Source: Nanoarchaeales archaeon (lineage in GTDB: Archaea > Nanobdellota > Nanobdellia > Woesearchaeales > UBA583). Taken from it: DNA of 29,729 nucleotides. Below, piece by piece: positions 15,955 to 24,192 of this stretch; position 1 is the first letter of the stretch, and each line of letters starts with the position of its first letter. The position numbers were made by a program, and so were the translations under genes. Location of the stretch: assembly GCA_013215525.1 (NCBI GenBank), contig JABSQY010000013.1, forward strand, positions 1-29,729, written 5' to 3'. The notes beneath the pieces are model-generated. The model saw only the letters and a program-made list of their open reading frames with translations, was not told where the DNA came from and did no database searches.

Positions 15955-16165
15955 TTTTTTGATTTTCTCCAGATTGTTTTGAAAATTGTAAATAATACGC
16001 CAGAAATTTAGAAAATTTATATTGTATTTTGATTTACCTTTTCAAATGTCTAAAACATTTGTTTATAGTAAAAAATAAAATTAAACTATTATAAAACTTT
16101 GTTTTAAAATTGAATTATTATCAACTTAATAAAAATAAATAAGAATAAATAAAATATAAAAAAAA
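15955..16165. other. Intergenic region upstream of topA
   Basis: This AT-rich gap has no gene. CAAATGT (16043-16049) and ACATTTG (16055-16061) form perfect 7-bp arms around five bases, a possible operator or hairpin between lysA and topA. The region contains the topA promoter, with a plausible - strand TATA stretch near 16010-16022. Confidence 0.4.
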
Positions 16166-17392
16166 TTAGAACTCACTAAAATCTAAAGTACAAAAATAAT
16201 CATCTAAATTTTCAGCACGTCTAATAAGTTTCACATCTCCATCTTTTTGTAAATATAACTCGCAAGGTCTAAGTTTTGCATTGTACTGAAATCCCATAGA
16301 AAGTCCATGTGCACCAGCATCACAAATAACTAAATTATCTCCAATATCAATTTCACATAACTTTCTATCAATTGCAAATTTATCATTATTTTCGCATAAA
16401 GAACCTACAACATCATAAGTAAAATTCTTTAAATTATTCTCTTTACCTAAAACAATAACTTCGTGATATTCACCATACATCCCCGCACGCATTAACGCAG
16501 ACATGCAAGAATCAACACCAATATATTCTTTGTATATATGTTTTTTATGGATAACTTTTGTAACTAAATAACCATAAGGTCCAGTAATCATCCTACCCAT
16601 TTCCATAAATAATTTTAAATCACGCCCATCAAAAACTTTCTCAATTTCACTTCCAACAAACTCCAAATCAACAGCCTGCTCATCTGGTTTATATGGAACT
16701 CCAATCCCTCCTCCAATATTAATAAATTCAAATTTAATTCCAATTTTTAAAGAGATTTCATCAACTAAGTTAAGTAACATTTTCACAGTTTCTATAAAAT
16801 ATTTAGGATCTAACTCATTTGATGCAACCATTGTATGAATCCCAAATCTTTTAATTCCTTTATCTTTTAAAATTTTATATCCTTCAAAAAGTTGTTCTTT
16901 AATAAATCCAAATTTTGCATCACAAGGTTTACCAATCAAAACATTTCCTTCACGTAAATCTCCAGGATTATATCTAAAAGAAATAACATCTGGAAGTTCA
17001 ACACATTTCTCTAAAAATTCAATATGTGTAAAATCATCTAAATTAATTATTGCCCCTAATTTATACGCCTTAACAAATTCTTCAGGCAGAGTATTATTTG
17101 ATGTAAACATAATATTTTCTCCAACAATACCAACTTTTTCACATAAAACTAATTCTCCTAAAGAAGAACAATCAGACCCAAATCCTACGCCTTGTAAAGT
17201 TTTCAAAATATGTGGATTTGGTGTAGCTTTCACTGCGAAATATTCTTTAAAACCTTTATTCCAACTAAAAGCTTTTTTTAATTTTTGAGCATTTTCAATA
17301 ATTGCTTTTTCATCATAAATATGAAATGGCGTTGGGAACTTTTTACTTATTTGTTCAATTTTCTCTTTTATAAATGGTAATTTTCGATTCAT
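16166..17392 (-). CDS. lysA: Diaminopimelate decarboxylase
   Basis: This 408-residue PLP enzyme of the alanine racemase fold (group IV decarboxylase) converts meso-diaminopimelate to lysine and CO2, the last step of lysine synthesis. K55 in EYFAVKATPNP is the PLP lysine. NIGGGIGVPY forms the phosphate loop, EMGRMITGPYG is the conserved Glu-Gly region, and C333 in VGSLCENND is the partner-chain catalytic cysteine. The ending CDAGAHGLSMGFQYNAKLRPCELYL is typical of this family. Length is normal. A TATA-like box (17413-17422, - strand) ends 21 nt before the ATG. No other lysine genes lie nearby, so a salvage or alternative substrate role is possible. Confidence 0.88.
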   Translation of the reverse strand: MNRKLPFIKEKIEQISKKFPTPFHIYDEKAIIENAQKLKKAFSWNKGFKEYFAVKATPNPHILKTLQGVGFGSDCSSLGELVLCEKVGIVGENIMFTSNNTLPEEFVKAYKLGAIINLDDFTHIEFLEKCVELPDVISFRYNPGDLREGNVLIGKPCDAKFGFIKEQLFEGYKILKDKGIKRFGIHTMVASNELDPKYFIETVKMLLNLVDEISLKIGIKFEFINIGGGIGVPYKPDEQAVDLEFVGSEIEKVFDGRDLKLFMEMGRMITGPYGYLVTKVIHKKHIYKEYIGVDSCMSALMRAGMYGEYHEVIVLGKENNLKNFTYDVVGSLCENNDKFAIDRKLCEIDIGDNLVICDAGAHGLSMGFQYNAKLRPCELYLQKDGDVKLIRRAENLDDYFCTLDFSEF

Positions 17393-17522
17393 TTTAAACT
17401 ATTTTTCTTATATTTATATATAGATTATTTTATATTTATATATATATGTTTTAAAACTAAAATATTTATTTATTTTAATAAAAAAGTAACTTTTATTTCA
17501 TTTAATATAATTTCATTTTATC

Positions 17523-18383
17523 TTATTTTCTATCCAATGCAGTTAAAATTAAAATAACATTTTTATTCTCTAATTCAACTGAATTAATTTTATTTAAACT
17601 TTCAAAAACGCCACACGATGTAAGTTCCAAGTCTAAATTTAACTCTTCATTAGCAATTTTTTTACCATTTAAAAATTCTTTATTATTTAAATAAATACTT
17701 TCTCCGCAGCTTTTAGATAAAACTTTTTTAACTTGCGGCATTGTATCATTTGTAGCAATAGAACGAGCAAGATTTCCATTCTCAAAATTAGCTCGAACTA
17801 AAATAAATTTAGGAAGTTTAGAAATATTTTTTGAAGAAACTAAATCTTCAAAACCTTTTAATATACCAGTAGCTAAATCTCCAAACGAACAAGGTAAAAT
17901 AATTACAATCTCTAAATCTTTATTTTGTAAATTTTCATAAATCTCTAAAGCAATAACTTTAAAACCTTCAACTCCAATTAAATTTTTATTTTCTCTTTCT
18001 AAACTTGATAAACCTAAATTAAAATAACCATCTGCTTTCGCAATTTTAAATAATTTAGATTCTTCTTCAATACCTTGAACTAACTTTAAATTAACATCAT
18101 ATTTTTGAAACAATTTTTCATAAACTGAGAGAATCGGACTCCAACTTATAATCTGACATTCAATATTATTCTCAAATGCCACTGCTGCAATTGCAAGCCC
18201 TAAATTTCCACTTGAAGACAGAACAATTTTTTTAATGTTTTTTGAAACAATATATTTAATTGCAGACTTAGCCCACAAATCTTTATGTGATTGTGTTTTA
18301 GTATAATATTGTGGTTTTAAATAAATAGAAGAGTTATATTTATCTGATAATTTTTTTGATTTAATAAGTATTTTAGAATCCAT
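17523..18383 (-). CDS. Threonine synthase-like PLP enzyme (fold type II)
   Basis: This 286-residue protein has the marks of fold type II PLP enzymes (threonine synthase, cysteine synthase, threonine dehydratase). K34 in KTQSHKDLWAKSA takes the place of the PLP lysine of the usual GSFKDR motif. LSSSGNLGLAIAA (S56 to N60) is the substrate loop, and LPCSFGDLATGILKGF matches the Gly-rich phosphate loop. It is shorter than typical threonine synthases (about 350-450), and residues around the lysine are unusual (SHKDLW), so specificity may differ. A TATA-like box (18404-18413, - strand) ends 21 nt before the start. It lies downstream of gmk and upstream of lysA, all on one strand. Confidence 0.75.
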   Translation of the reverse strand: MDSKILIKSKKLSDKYNSSIYLKPQYYTKTQSHKDLWAKSAIKYIVSKNIKKIVLSSSGNLGLAIAAVAFENNIECQIISWSPILSVYEKLFQKYDVNLKLVQGIEEESKLFKIAKADGYFNLGLSSLERENKNLIGVEGFKVIALEIYENLQNKDLEIVIILPCSFGDLATGILKGFEDLVSSKNISKLPKFILVRANFENGNLARSIATNDTMPQVKKVLSKSCGESIYLNNKEFLNGKKIANEELNLDLELTSCGVFESLNKINSVELENKNVILILTALDRK

Positions 18384-18418
18384 ATAATAATTAATTGTTA
18401 TAATATTATAAAACTTTA

Positions 18419-18505
18419 TTTTTTATAAACATCATAAATATAAAATCCAGTTTCATTTAACTTTTCAATATATTTACTAAATAAATTACTTAAATAGTTT
18501 TTTCA
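18419..18505 (-). pseudogene. Possible 28-codon gene remnant
   Basis: Between gmk and the PLP enzyme, a short open stretch on the - strand reads KNYLSNLFSKYIEKLNETGF and then YIYDVYKK before a stop. It has no start codon and looks like the C-terminus of a protein whose upstream part is lost, with a run of six A bases at its beginning. It could equally be chance in AT-rich DNA. Confidence 0.25.
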
Positions 18506-18546
18506 AACTTAATAAAATAACAATATAAATAAATTAAAACTAAAAT

Positions 18547-19149
18547 TTAAATAGATAATTCATCAATTTTTTGATTTATAATTTTATTTATATTCTCATG
18601 TAACTCATCTAAATTATCAGAATTTACAACATAATCAAAATATTTTTGATGTGTAATAAATTCATTTAATCTTTTATCTAAATCATTTAATCTTTTATCT
18701 ATATCAGATTTATCTAAATCTTTATTTGAAGATAATCTTTGAAATAAAATATCTTTAGTTGGAGGTAAAATATAAATTGATGTAAATAGTTCTCTGTCCA
18801 GTAAATTATTTTCAACCATATCATAAACACTATATTCATCAGTCTCATCAATAATGAAATTTCCAGAATTAATATTATCTAAAACTTCTTTTTTTGAAGT
18901 CCCATAAAATTGATTATTTGGAGTATATTCGTAATGCATAATAAACTCATTATTTTTATACATTTTTAGATATTCATCTTTAGAAATAAAATAATAATCT
19001 TCATTATTCACTTCAGAGTCTCGTTTAGGTCTACTTGTATGAGATACAAGTTTTTTTAATTTTTGATTATTATTTAATAATTTCTTCTGAACAAATGTTT
19101 TTCCAACGCCAGAAGCTCCAATAATCATAAAAAAATGTCCCTTTTTCAT
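18547..19149 (-). CDS. gmk: Guanylate kinase
   Basis: This 200-residue enzyme phosphorylates GMP to GDP with ATP. The P-loop GASGVGKT spans residues 11-18. The GMP-binding signature is SHTSRPKRDSEVNNEDYYFIS, where Ser, Arg, Arg, Glu and Tyr match the guanylate kinase pattern. HYEYTPNNQFYGTSK forms the next part of the GMP site, with Tyr and Thr contacts, and the lid region is around FQRLSSNKDL. A short internal duplication (KRLNDLDKRLNE) lies near the end of the lid. The length matches bacterial Gmk; this enzyme type is uncommon in archaea, which suggests transfer. A TATA-like box (19170-19179) ends 21 nt before the ATG. Confidence 0.88.
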   Translation of the reverse strand: MKKGHFFMIIGASGVGKTFVQKKLLNNNQKLKKLVSHTSRPKRDSEVNNEDYYFISKDEYLKMYKNNEFIMHYEYTPNNQFYGTSKKEVLDNINSGNFIIDETDEYSVYDMVENNLLDRELFTSIYILPPTKDILFQRLSSNKDLDKSDIDKRLNDLDKRLNEFITHQKYFDYVVNSDNLDELHENINKIINQKIDELSI

Positions 19150-19234
19150 ATTAAATTAAATATTTAACTATTTATATAAGTTATTATACTTTCAAAAATA
19201 TTATTAATTACTTATTAACTATATTTTAATTAAT

Positions 19235-19906
19235 TTATTCCAAAATATGGTACAAATTTCCTCGAAAATGTTCCTTTGAAATGATTTTAAAACCTGCATC
19301 ACGTAACAAATTATCTAATTCATCTTCATCAAACAAATAATAATATCTATCTAATCTTTCTCCGTCTAAAAAGTATGTAACACGAACTTTTTTATCATCA
19401 CCTTGATCAAAATTAAACTTTTTCTTTTCAATTTGTTTTTTTACATATTCTTTCTCAGGAAACCAATTTGAAATTAAAATTCTTCCACCATTTTTATTTA
19501 AAATTCTCTTAAACTCAAGTAATGCTTTTTGTTGTAAATTTTTATCAAGTAAATGATGAAATGCAGCAATACACACAATTGCATCAAAACTATCAGTGTC
19601 CAGAGGAATACTTGTAAAATCACATTGAACAGCTATAAATCCTTTTGATGTCACTGTCTTTAATTGTCCAGAAGAAATATCAGAACCTATAAGATTTGAT
19701 TTTGAAAAACCAATTTGTTCAGCTAATTGTAAATGTCGCCCACCACCACAACCTAAATCTAAAAATTGTAATTTAGAAATATTTTTATTAGAAAAACTCT
19801 CAACAAAATCTACAACAGGTTTCCAAAAATAACTTCTCTTGGTTTCCCAGTTCTCAAATATTTTATTATAAGTTTCTTCATTAATTTTATTATAATCTTT
19901 TTCCAT
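19235..19906 (-). CDS. Class I SAM-dependent methyltransferase (Trm9-like)
   Basis: This 223-residue protein has a complete Rossmann methyltransferase core. Motif I is LDLGCGGGRHLQ (D50 to G56), the acidic residue of motif II is in LIGSDISSGQL, motif III is CDFTSIPLDTDSFDAIVCIAAFHHL, and then RILNKNGGRILISNW. The C-terminal part contains ERLDRYYYLFDEDELDNLLRDAGF. This resembles the Trm9/ABH8 group that methylates wobble uridine side chains in tRNA, so a tRNA target is a reasonable guess, not a proof. The start is 7 bp after the stop of the S66 peptidase gene and lacks a TATA box, so the two form an operon. Confidence 0.82.
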   Translation of the reverse strand: MEKDYNKINEETYNKIFENWETKRSYFWKPVVDFVESFSNKNISKLQFLDLGCGGGRHLQLAEQIGFSKSNLIGSDISSGQLKTVTSKGFIAVQCDFTSIPLDTDSFDAIVCIAAFHHLLDKNLQQKALLEFKRILNKNGGRILISNWFPEKEYVKKQIEKKKFNFDQGDDKKVRVTYFLDGERLDRYYYLFDEDELDNLLRDAGFKIISKEHFRGNLYHILE

Positions 19907-19913
19907 TTTTATT

Positions 19914-20864
19914 TTAATCTTTCACAACTTTATCAGTAATATGTAACTTCATACCTTTAGACAAATCAAATTCAATATTTGCTCCAATTGGTAAAAAACA
20001 ATGTGGAAAATAATGCCCGAACTCATCAATTTTCATAATTGGGAAATCATATTCTTTTAATAAATCATAAACAATATCTTCATAAGTAATGTGGCTTTCA
20101 GTATCCTCACAATCAAATTCAAAAATATGTCCAATAACTAAAGCATTAATTTTCTCAAAAACTCCAACTTGTTTTAATTGTGTAATTCTACCAATAACTT
20201 CTGAAATTTTTGATTTACTATCTTCTAAAAATAAAACTTTTTTATCAAAATTTGGAAAAAAAGGAGTTCCTAATAATTTTAAAATCGAAAAACTATTACA
20301 TCCAACAATTTCTCCACAAAATTTCATATTTTCATTTTCACGCATAAATTTCCAAGGAAAATAAGGAATAATATCTTGTGACCCATCCATAAATCTTTCT
20401 TTAAAAAATTGACGTGTATACTCATAATCAAGTTCACGTTTATCTCCATACTTAGCATCACACCCATGAAAAGTATAAAATCCACATTTTTTAGAAATTG
20501 CCATAAGTAAAATATCGTTATCAGATTTCCCAATAAGAATTTTAGGATTTTTAGAAATTAAATCAAAATCCAAATAAGGTAATATTTGATTACAAGTTTG
20601 CCCACCTTGAAACAACCAAACTGCATTAATATTTTCATCACCAAACATATCATTAATATTTTGAGCTCTCTCTTGTGGTGAACTTGATGACACATTAAAT
20701 TTATCAGATTTTCCAAAATCTGAACTAAAAACAACTTTTAAACCAAACTCTTTCATACAACTAACAAAATTATTGGCAAGTTCTTTTTGTTCATTTGATA
20801 CTTTTTTAGAAGCTGCAACAACTCCAATAGTATCTCCTTTTTTTAATCTTGAAACTTTATTCAT
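19914..20864 (-). CDS. S66-family LD-carboxypeptidase (LdcA/MccF-like)
   Basis: This 316-residue serine peptidase belongs to family S66, which includes murein LD-carboxypeptidase LdcA and the microcin C7 self-immunity protein MccF. The catalytic triad fits closely: S114 in KILIGKSDN, E214 in LFLEDSKSK and H284 in DEFGHYFPHC. N-terminal GDTIGVVAAS, FQGGQTCNQILPYLDF and FYTFHG are further family signatures. An archaeon without murein has no obvious LdcA substrate, so the enzyme may cleave bacterial peptides or detoxify peptide-nucleotide antibiotics. It is the first gene of an operon with the methyltransferase; a TATA-like box (20885-20894) ends 21 nt upstream. Confidence 0.88.
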   Translation of the reverse strand: MNKVSRLKKGDTIGVVAASKKVSNEQKELANNFVSCMKEFGLKVVFSSDFGKSDKFNVSSSSPQERAQNINDMFGDENINAVWLFQGGQTCNQILPYLDFDLISKNPKILIGKSDNDILLMAISKKCGFYTFHGCDAKYGDKRELDYEYTRQFFKERFMDGSQDIIPYFPWKFMRENENMKFCGEIVGCNSFSILKLLGTPFFPNFDKKVLFLEDSKSKISEVIGRITQLKQVGVFEKINALVIGHIFEFDCEDTESHITYEDIVYDLLKEYDFPIMKIDEFGHYFPHCFLPIGANIEFDLSKGMKLHITDKVVKD

Positions 20865-20920
20865 AATAAGAATAATATTTTAATATTTAAAAACATATAT
20901 ATTATTTAAAATATATTTAT

Positions 20921-21682
20921 TCACATATTAGTAAACCAAGTACTAATTAATTTGGAAACTTTATCTAAATTAGAATCAAAAAAATGTCCTTCGTCAGAAA
21001 GAATTTCCAATTTAGAATTAGAATTTAAATATTTAATAGCTTTTTTAGAATCAGACAAACTAACTAACTTATCTTTATCTCCATGAATAATTAAAGTATC
21101 AACACTGCACTTAGACAACACTTCTTTCTGATCAATTTTTTCTCTTTCATCTTCAAGTTTTTCCGACACGCGAAAAAATTCCCTATAACCTTTAGAAGGA
21201 TTTCCTTTAAAATCAAAATAACCTTGATTATGCATTTTATTCATAACAATATTTCCAAACTTTTCAGTAAAAGAATAATGAATTTTATCGGTAACCGGCG
21301 CAAGCAAACAAAGTTTTGATATTTTTGAAAAATCTTGATTTAAACAAATAATTCCTCCAAGAGAATGTCCAACTAAACCAATTGATTTATACTTTTGAAA
21401 TCGTAAATAAGATAAAATACATTTAACATCTAAAATTCCGGAACTAATAGTAATATTTTCATCAGACGATTCACCATATCCAGTCAAATCAAAAGAGTAC
21501 ACATTAATATTATTCTCAGCAAGTGATTTCGCAAATTGTACAAAACGTCCATTCCATTTTCGTCCAGCTAAAAATCCATGAACAAACACAACAACATTAT
21601 CACAATTATTATCCTTAGCACAATAAAAATCTCCAACTAATTTATTTTTTAATATATTTTCAATTTCAACAATTTTACTCAT
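20921..21682 (-). CDS. Alpha/beta hydrolase
   Basis: This 253-residue protein has the full alpha/beta hydrolase layout: oxyanion region FVHGFLAGR, nucleophile S107 in LVGHSLGG, acid D204 in HGDKDKLV, and H233 in DEGHFF. The sequence SFDLTGYGESS after strand 4 is typical of esterases and lipases with broad specificity. No lid of known function can be named. It ends in TGA, the only TGA stop I found in the window. A TATA-like box (21703-21712, - strand) ends 21 nt before the ATG, so it has its own promoter although it lies 56 bp from the S66 gene. Confidence 0.85.
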   Translation of the reverse strand: MSKIVEIENILKNKLVGDFYCAKDNNCDNVVVFVHGFLAGRKWNGRFVQFAKSLAENNINVYSFDLTGYGESSDENITISSGILDVKCILSYLRFQKYKSIGLVGHSLGGIICLNQDFSKISKLCLLAPVTDKIHYSFTEKFGNIVMNKMHNQGYFDFKGNPSKGYREFFRVSEKLEDEREKIDQKEVLSKCSVDTLIIHGDKDKLVSLSDSKKAIKYLNSNSKLEILSDEGHFFDSNLDKVSKLISTWFTNM

Positions 21683-21757
21683 ACTAATAAAATAATATTA
21701 ATCTATAAAAACTTATATATTAACTTATGTAGTAGTTAATACAATATTCAAATATAA

Positions 21758-21859
21758 TTATTTAGGATTTCTATATAAATAAGGTTTTGTATGTGTTAAA
21801 TTTTCACTTATTCCTCTAAAACCTAAAGATACATCCATAGAATTAAATTTAGAAATAAC
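21758..21859 (-). other. In-frame continuation of the 21860 gene
   Basis: These 33 codons follow the TAA of the unknown gene in the same frame and end in TAA. The composition (Gly-Phe-Arg-Gly, His, Tyr, Pro) looks like real protein rather than intergenic AT-rich filler. Confidence 0.5.
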
Positions 21860-22360
21860 TTATAATATTATTTCATTCTTATTTTTTAACGCAATCTTTC
21901 TAGCAACATGTTTATTTGGTGAAAATTTAAAAGGTAAATTTGGAAAACAATTAAAATCATCTAAAAATCCTTGAATATATTGATTTAAACAATCTCTAAA
22001 AAAACTACCATCATTTTTAAAACTTCTAGAATTTTCTTCATAAAATTTTTTATGATTTGGAGTAAATAGAATTTTAGTTTTATCTTTTGATATTCTTCTA
22101 ACAATTTCTAAATTATCTCCCCACGGACATTCTTGATTAGAATCATAAACTCCAGCATTATACAAATTAGCACAAAAATCTAATGGTCTAATTAAACTTT
22201 GAGATATTAACTCATCAATTGATTTTATTTTAATATCCTGATAAGGAAATATAAAGTTTAAAGCAGACACTTCAACATCATCAATATAATAATCTTTAAG
22301 ATTTAAAACATCAGAATTTTTACTTTGATTTAATCTTTCAGTTAAAGATACTACTTTCAT
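21860..22360 (-). CDS. Unknown protein, frame continues past its stop
   Basis: This encodes 166 residues with no recognised motif. It starts MKVVSLTERLNQSKNSDVLN and has WGDN, CFPNLPFKFSP and a Lys-rich end (KIALKNKNEIIL). After the TAA at 21860-21862 the same frame stays open for 33 more codons, with protein-like sequence (MDVSLGFRGISEN, HTKPYLYRNPK), and stops at 21758-21760. The gene may originally have had 200 codons and lost its tail to a nonsense change. A TATA-like box (22381-22390) ends 21 nt before the ATG. Neighbours, a hydrolase and an HD protein on the same strand, do not suggest a role. Confidence 0.65.
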   Translation of the reverse strand: MKVVSLTERLNQSKNSDVLNLKDYYIDDVEVSALNFIFPYQDIKIKSIDELISQSLIRPLDFCANLYNAGVYDSNQECPWGDNLEIVRRISKDKTKILFTPNHKKFYEENSRSFKNDGSFFRDCLNQYIQGFLDDFNCFPNLPFKFSPNKHVARKIALKNKNEIIL

Positions 22361-22442
22361 ATTTTTTAATGATTTTACATATTTAAATAAGTTTTGGAAA
22401 TAAAAATAGTCCTACCAATTATTATTATTTGTTAAAAATATA

Positions 22443-23177
22443 TTACAATAATTCAAATTTTTTATTTTTATCATAAACCATATCTAAAGGTTCATTCACA
22501 TAATTATCAACATCTGATAAAACTCTACTTAAACAATTACTTTTTAAAGTCAAAAAATGAGTGGGAATCTCAACTCCTCTAATTAATTTAATGGCTTTTT
22601 TATTTAAAATAACATTAAAATCATTAGTTATAATATTTCCTTTATCATCTATTTGTTTCGTACAAATTAAAGTAGCTAAATCATCACAAGCTGAAAGAGC
22701 AGCAGAGAGTCTTGAAGAAAATGATTTATTTCCTGCCCCAATATAACCTGCATGTTCTAAAATTGCAAGAATATATTTTGTTGGGAATTTAAGTTCTAAT
22801 AACTTATTTGCTAATGGAAATGGATGTGGCTCTTCATAATTTCCAGAATGATGGGAAAATTTCAAATAATCAATATCATGTATAATTCCTAAATTAGAAT
22901 AAATGTTTTTATCTTCTCCAATGTCCTCAGCAACTTTTTCCATAAACTTTCCAACTAATTCACCATGAAATTTCCAATAATCAACTGATGCTAATCCAGA
23001 TTCAATTTCTTCTTTAGTAAAATTTTTTATGATAATTTCTTGGTCTATATTCTCTAAAAAGTGTTTTTTCAATATATTTAATATTTTTTCATCAAAAATA
23101 AAGTTATTTAGAGTTTCTTTTTTTGCTTTTTTAATTAGTACTTCTCTTTTAATATTTATTTTTTTTTGAGAGATCAT
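22443..23177 (-). CDS. HD-domain hydrolase
   Basis: This 244-residue protein has the metal-binding pattern of HD-superfamily phosphohydrolases: H71 in YWKFHGELVG, H100-D101 in LGIIHDIDYL, and later D165-D166 in SACDDLATL. Additional histidines HHSGNYEEPHPF and LEHAGY may complete the metal site. The first 60 residues are helical and charged. Family members hydrolyse nucleotides or other phosphate esters; the substrate is not evident. It is divergent from the TrmB-type regulator, with only 59 bp between the starts. A shared box ATTTAAAC (23205-23212) could serve both directions, so this gene is a candidate regulatory target. Confidence 0.82.
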   Translation of the reverse strand: MISQKKINIKREVLIKKAKKETLNNFIFDEKILNILKKHFLENIDQEIIIKNFTKEEIESGLASVDYWKFHGELVGKFMEKVAEDIGEDKNIYSNLGIIHDIDYLKFSHHSGNYEEPHPFPLANKLLELKFPTKYILAILEHAGYIGAGNKSFSSRLSAALSACDDLATLICTKQIDDKGNIITNDFNVILNKKAIKLIRGVEIPTHFLTLKSNCLSRVLSDVDNYVNEPLDMVYDKNKKFELL

Positions 23178-23204
23178 TGTTACTATTAATAAGGATTACA
23201 AATG

Positions 23205-23235
23205 ATTTAAACTAAACTCTTCCCCTAGAGGGAAG
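23205..23235. promoter_or_regulatory. Shared TATA box and GC-rich palindrome between HD gene and trmB
   Basis: The box ATTTAAAC (23205-23212) can be read toward both genes. CTTCCC (23219-23224) and GGGAAG (23230-23235) form perfect arms around CTAGA. The palindrome sits where the trmB transcript should begin and touches the ATG at 23237, so a bound protein would block transcription. It is also strikingly GC-rich for this window. GGGAAGG could serve as a ribosome binding site, with the RNA hairpin masking it. Confidence 0.6.
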
Positions 23236-23236
23236 G

Positions 23237-23998
23237 ATGAATTTAGAAATTGAATTAGAAAAAGTAGGTTTTACTAAAAATGAATCAAAAGTATTTATTG
23301 CACTTTTAAAAATAGGTGAAACAACAACAACAGATATTATTAAAAAAACTGGAATTAATACCTCAAAAGTTTATGAAAGTTTAGAAAGGCTTCTAAAAAA
23401 AGGTATGGCATCTTATACTCTTATACAGAATAAAAAATATTGGAAAGGTGAAAACCCTTTAAAAATCAAAGAATTTTTAGATCAAGAAAAAAATAAAATT
23501 ATTGAAAAAGAGAAAATTGTTGATTCAATGCTTGAAGAATTAACATCTATAACAAACCGAGAAAATAATGTTAAATCTCAGTATAGAGTATTTGAAGGTT
23601 TAAATGGAGTTAAAACTGCTAGAGAAAATGTTTTAGAAACTCTTGAAAAAGGAGATACTTTTTATGTTATTTTATCAAATTATAAAAATAGTAAAACATT
23701 AGATAAATATTGGGTGAATTTTCAAGAAAGAAGAGTTGAAAAAGGCATAAAATGTAGATATATATTAAATGAAAATTTGAGAGAGAATTTCTTAAAAGAT
23801 AGAACAAGTTTGAAATTAACTCAAACAAGATTTGTCACACCAAAACATCTCTCTCCAATGTGGATAGAAATTTATAAAAATAAAGTTGGTATTGGTATAT
23901 TAAATGAAAATCCTTCAGTTTTTGTTATTGAAAATAAAGAAATTGCTCAAGGATTCAAAGATCAATTTGAAATTCTTTGGAATCTAGGAAAAAAGTAA
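23237..23998 (+). CDS. TrmB-family transcriptional regulator
   Basis: This encodes a 253-residue archaeal regulator. Residues about 1-75 form a winged helix-turn-helix of the TrmB type: LEKVGFTKNESKVFIALLKIGETTTTDIIKKTGINTSKVYESLERLLKKG. A coiled-coil linker rich in Lys and Glu follows (residues about 80-110). The C-terminal part contains FEGLNGVKTARENVLETLEKGD and IEIYKNKVGIGILNENPSVFVI, as in the phospholipase D-like half of the TrmB effector region. It lacks a clear sugar-binding extension, so it is the short form. A palindrome overlaps its promoter and start, which suggests autoregulation. The ligand is unknown. Confidence 0.88.
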   Translation: MNLEIELEKVGFTKNESKVFIALLKIGETTTTDIIKKTGINTSKVYESLERLLKKGMASYTLIQNKKYWKGENPLKIKEFLDQEKNKIIEKEKIVDSMLEELTSITNRENNVKSQYRVFEGLNGVKTARENVLETLEKGDTFYVILSNYKNSKTLDKYWVNFQERRVEKGIKCRYILNENLRENFLKDRTSLKLTQTRFVTPKHLSPMWIEIYKNKVGIGILNENPSVFVIENKEIAQGFKDQFEILWNLGKK

Positions 23999-24053
23999 TT
24001 ATTTAATTTAAAATATTATAAATTAACCTTTATTATTTATTAGAATTAAAAAA

Positions 24054-24126
24054 TAGTCCTGCCCAGATTCGAACTGGGGTCACAAGGCTCAGAACCTCGG
24101 ATGATAGGCCACTACACTACAGGACT
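24054..24126 (-). tRNA. tRNA-Gln (anticodon CUG)
   Basis: The - strand sequence folds as a complete tRNA. AGTCCTG and CAGGACT form the 7-bp acceptor stem, the anticodon stem is CGAGG/CCTTG around the 7-base loop TTCTGAG, and the T arm is CCCAG/CTGGG around the loop TTCGAAT. The loop puts CTG at positions 34-36, reading CAG codons, and the acceptor sequence resembles archaeal tRNA-Gln. The discriminator base is A and no CCA is encoded. There is no intron. A TATA-like box, - strand TTTAAACAAT (24147-24156), ends 21 nt before the mature 5' end. Confidence 0.93.
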
Positions 24127-24146
24127 TATATAATATACTAACTAGA

Positions 24147-24170
24147 ATTGTTTAAATAAATTTAAACAAT
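24147..24170. promoter_or_regulatory. 24-bp palindrome upstream of tRNA-Gln
   Basis: ATTGTTTAAAT (24147-24157) and ATTTAAACAAT (24160-24170) are perfect 11-bp arms around AA. The near arm overlaps the predicted tRNA TATA box. The palindrome also lies 22 bp past the stop of the exonuclease gene, so it could act as that gene's terminator hairpin. Confidence 0.5.
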
Positions 24171-24192
24171 ATACTTAATAAAATAAAAAGTA

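Noticed and set aside
4447..21862. Reassignment of UAA to a sense codon
   Set aside because: Almost all intact genes here end in TAA without a continuing protein-like frame, so a general reassignment is not tenable; only local readthrough or mutation remains possible.
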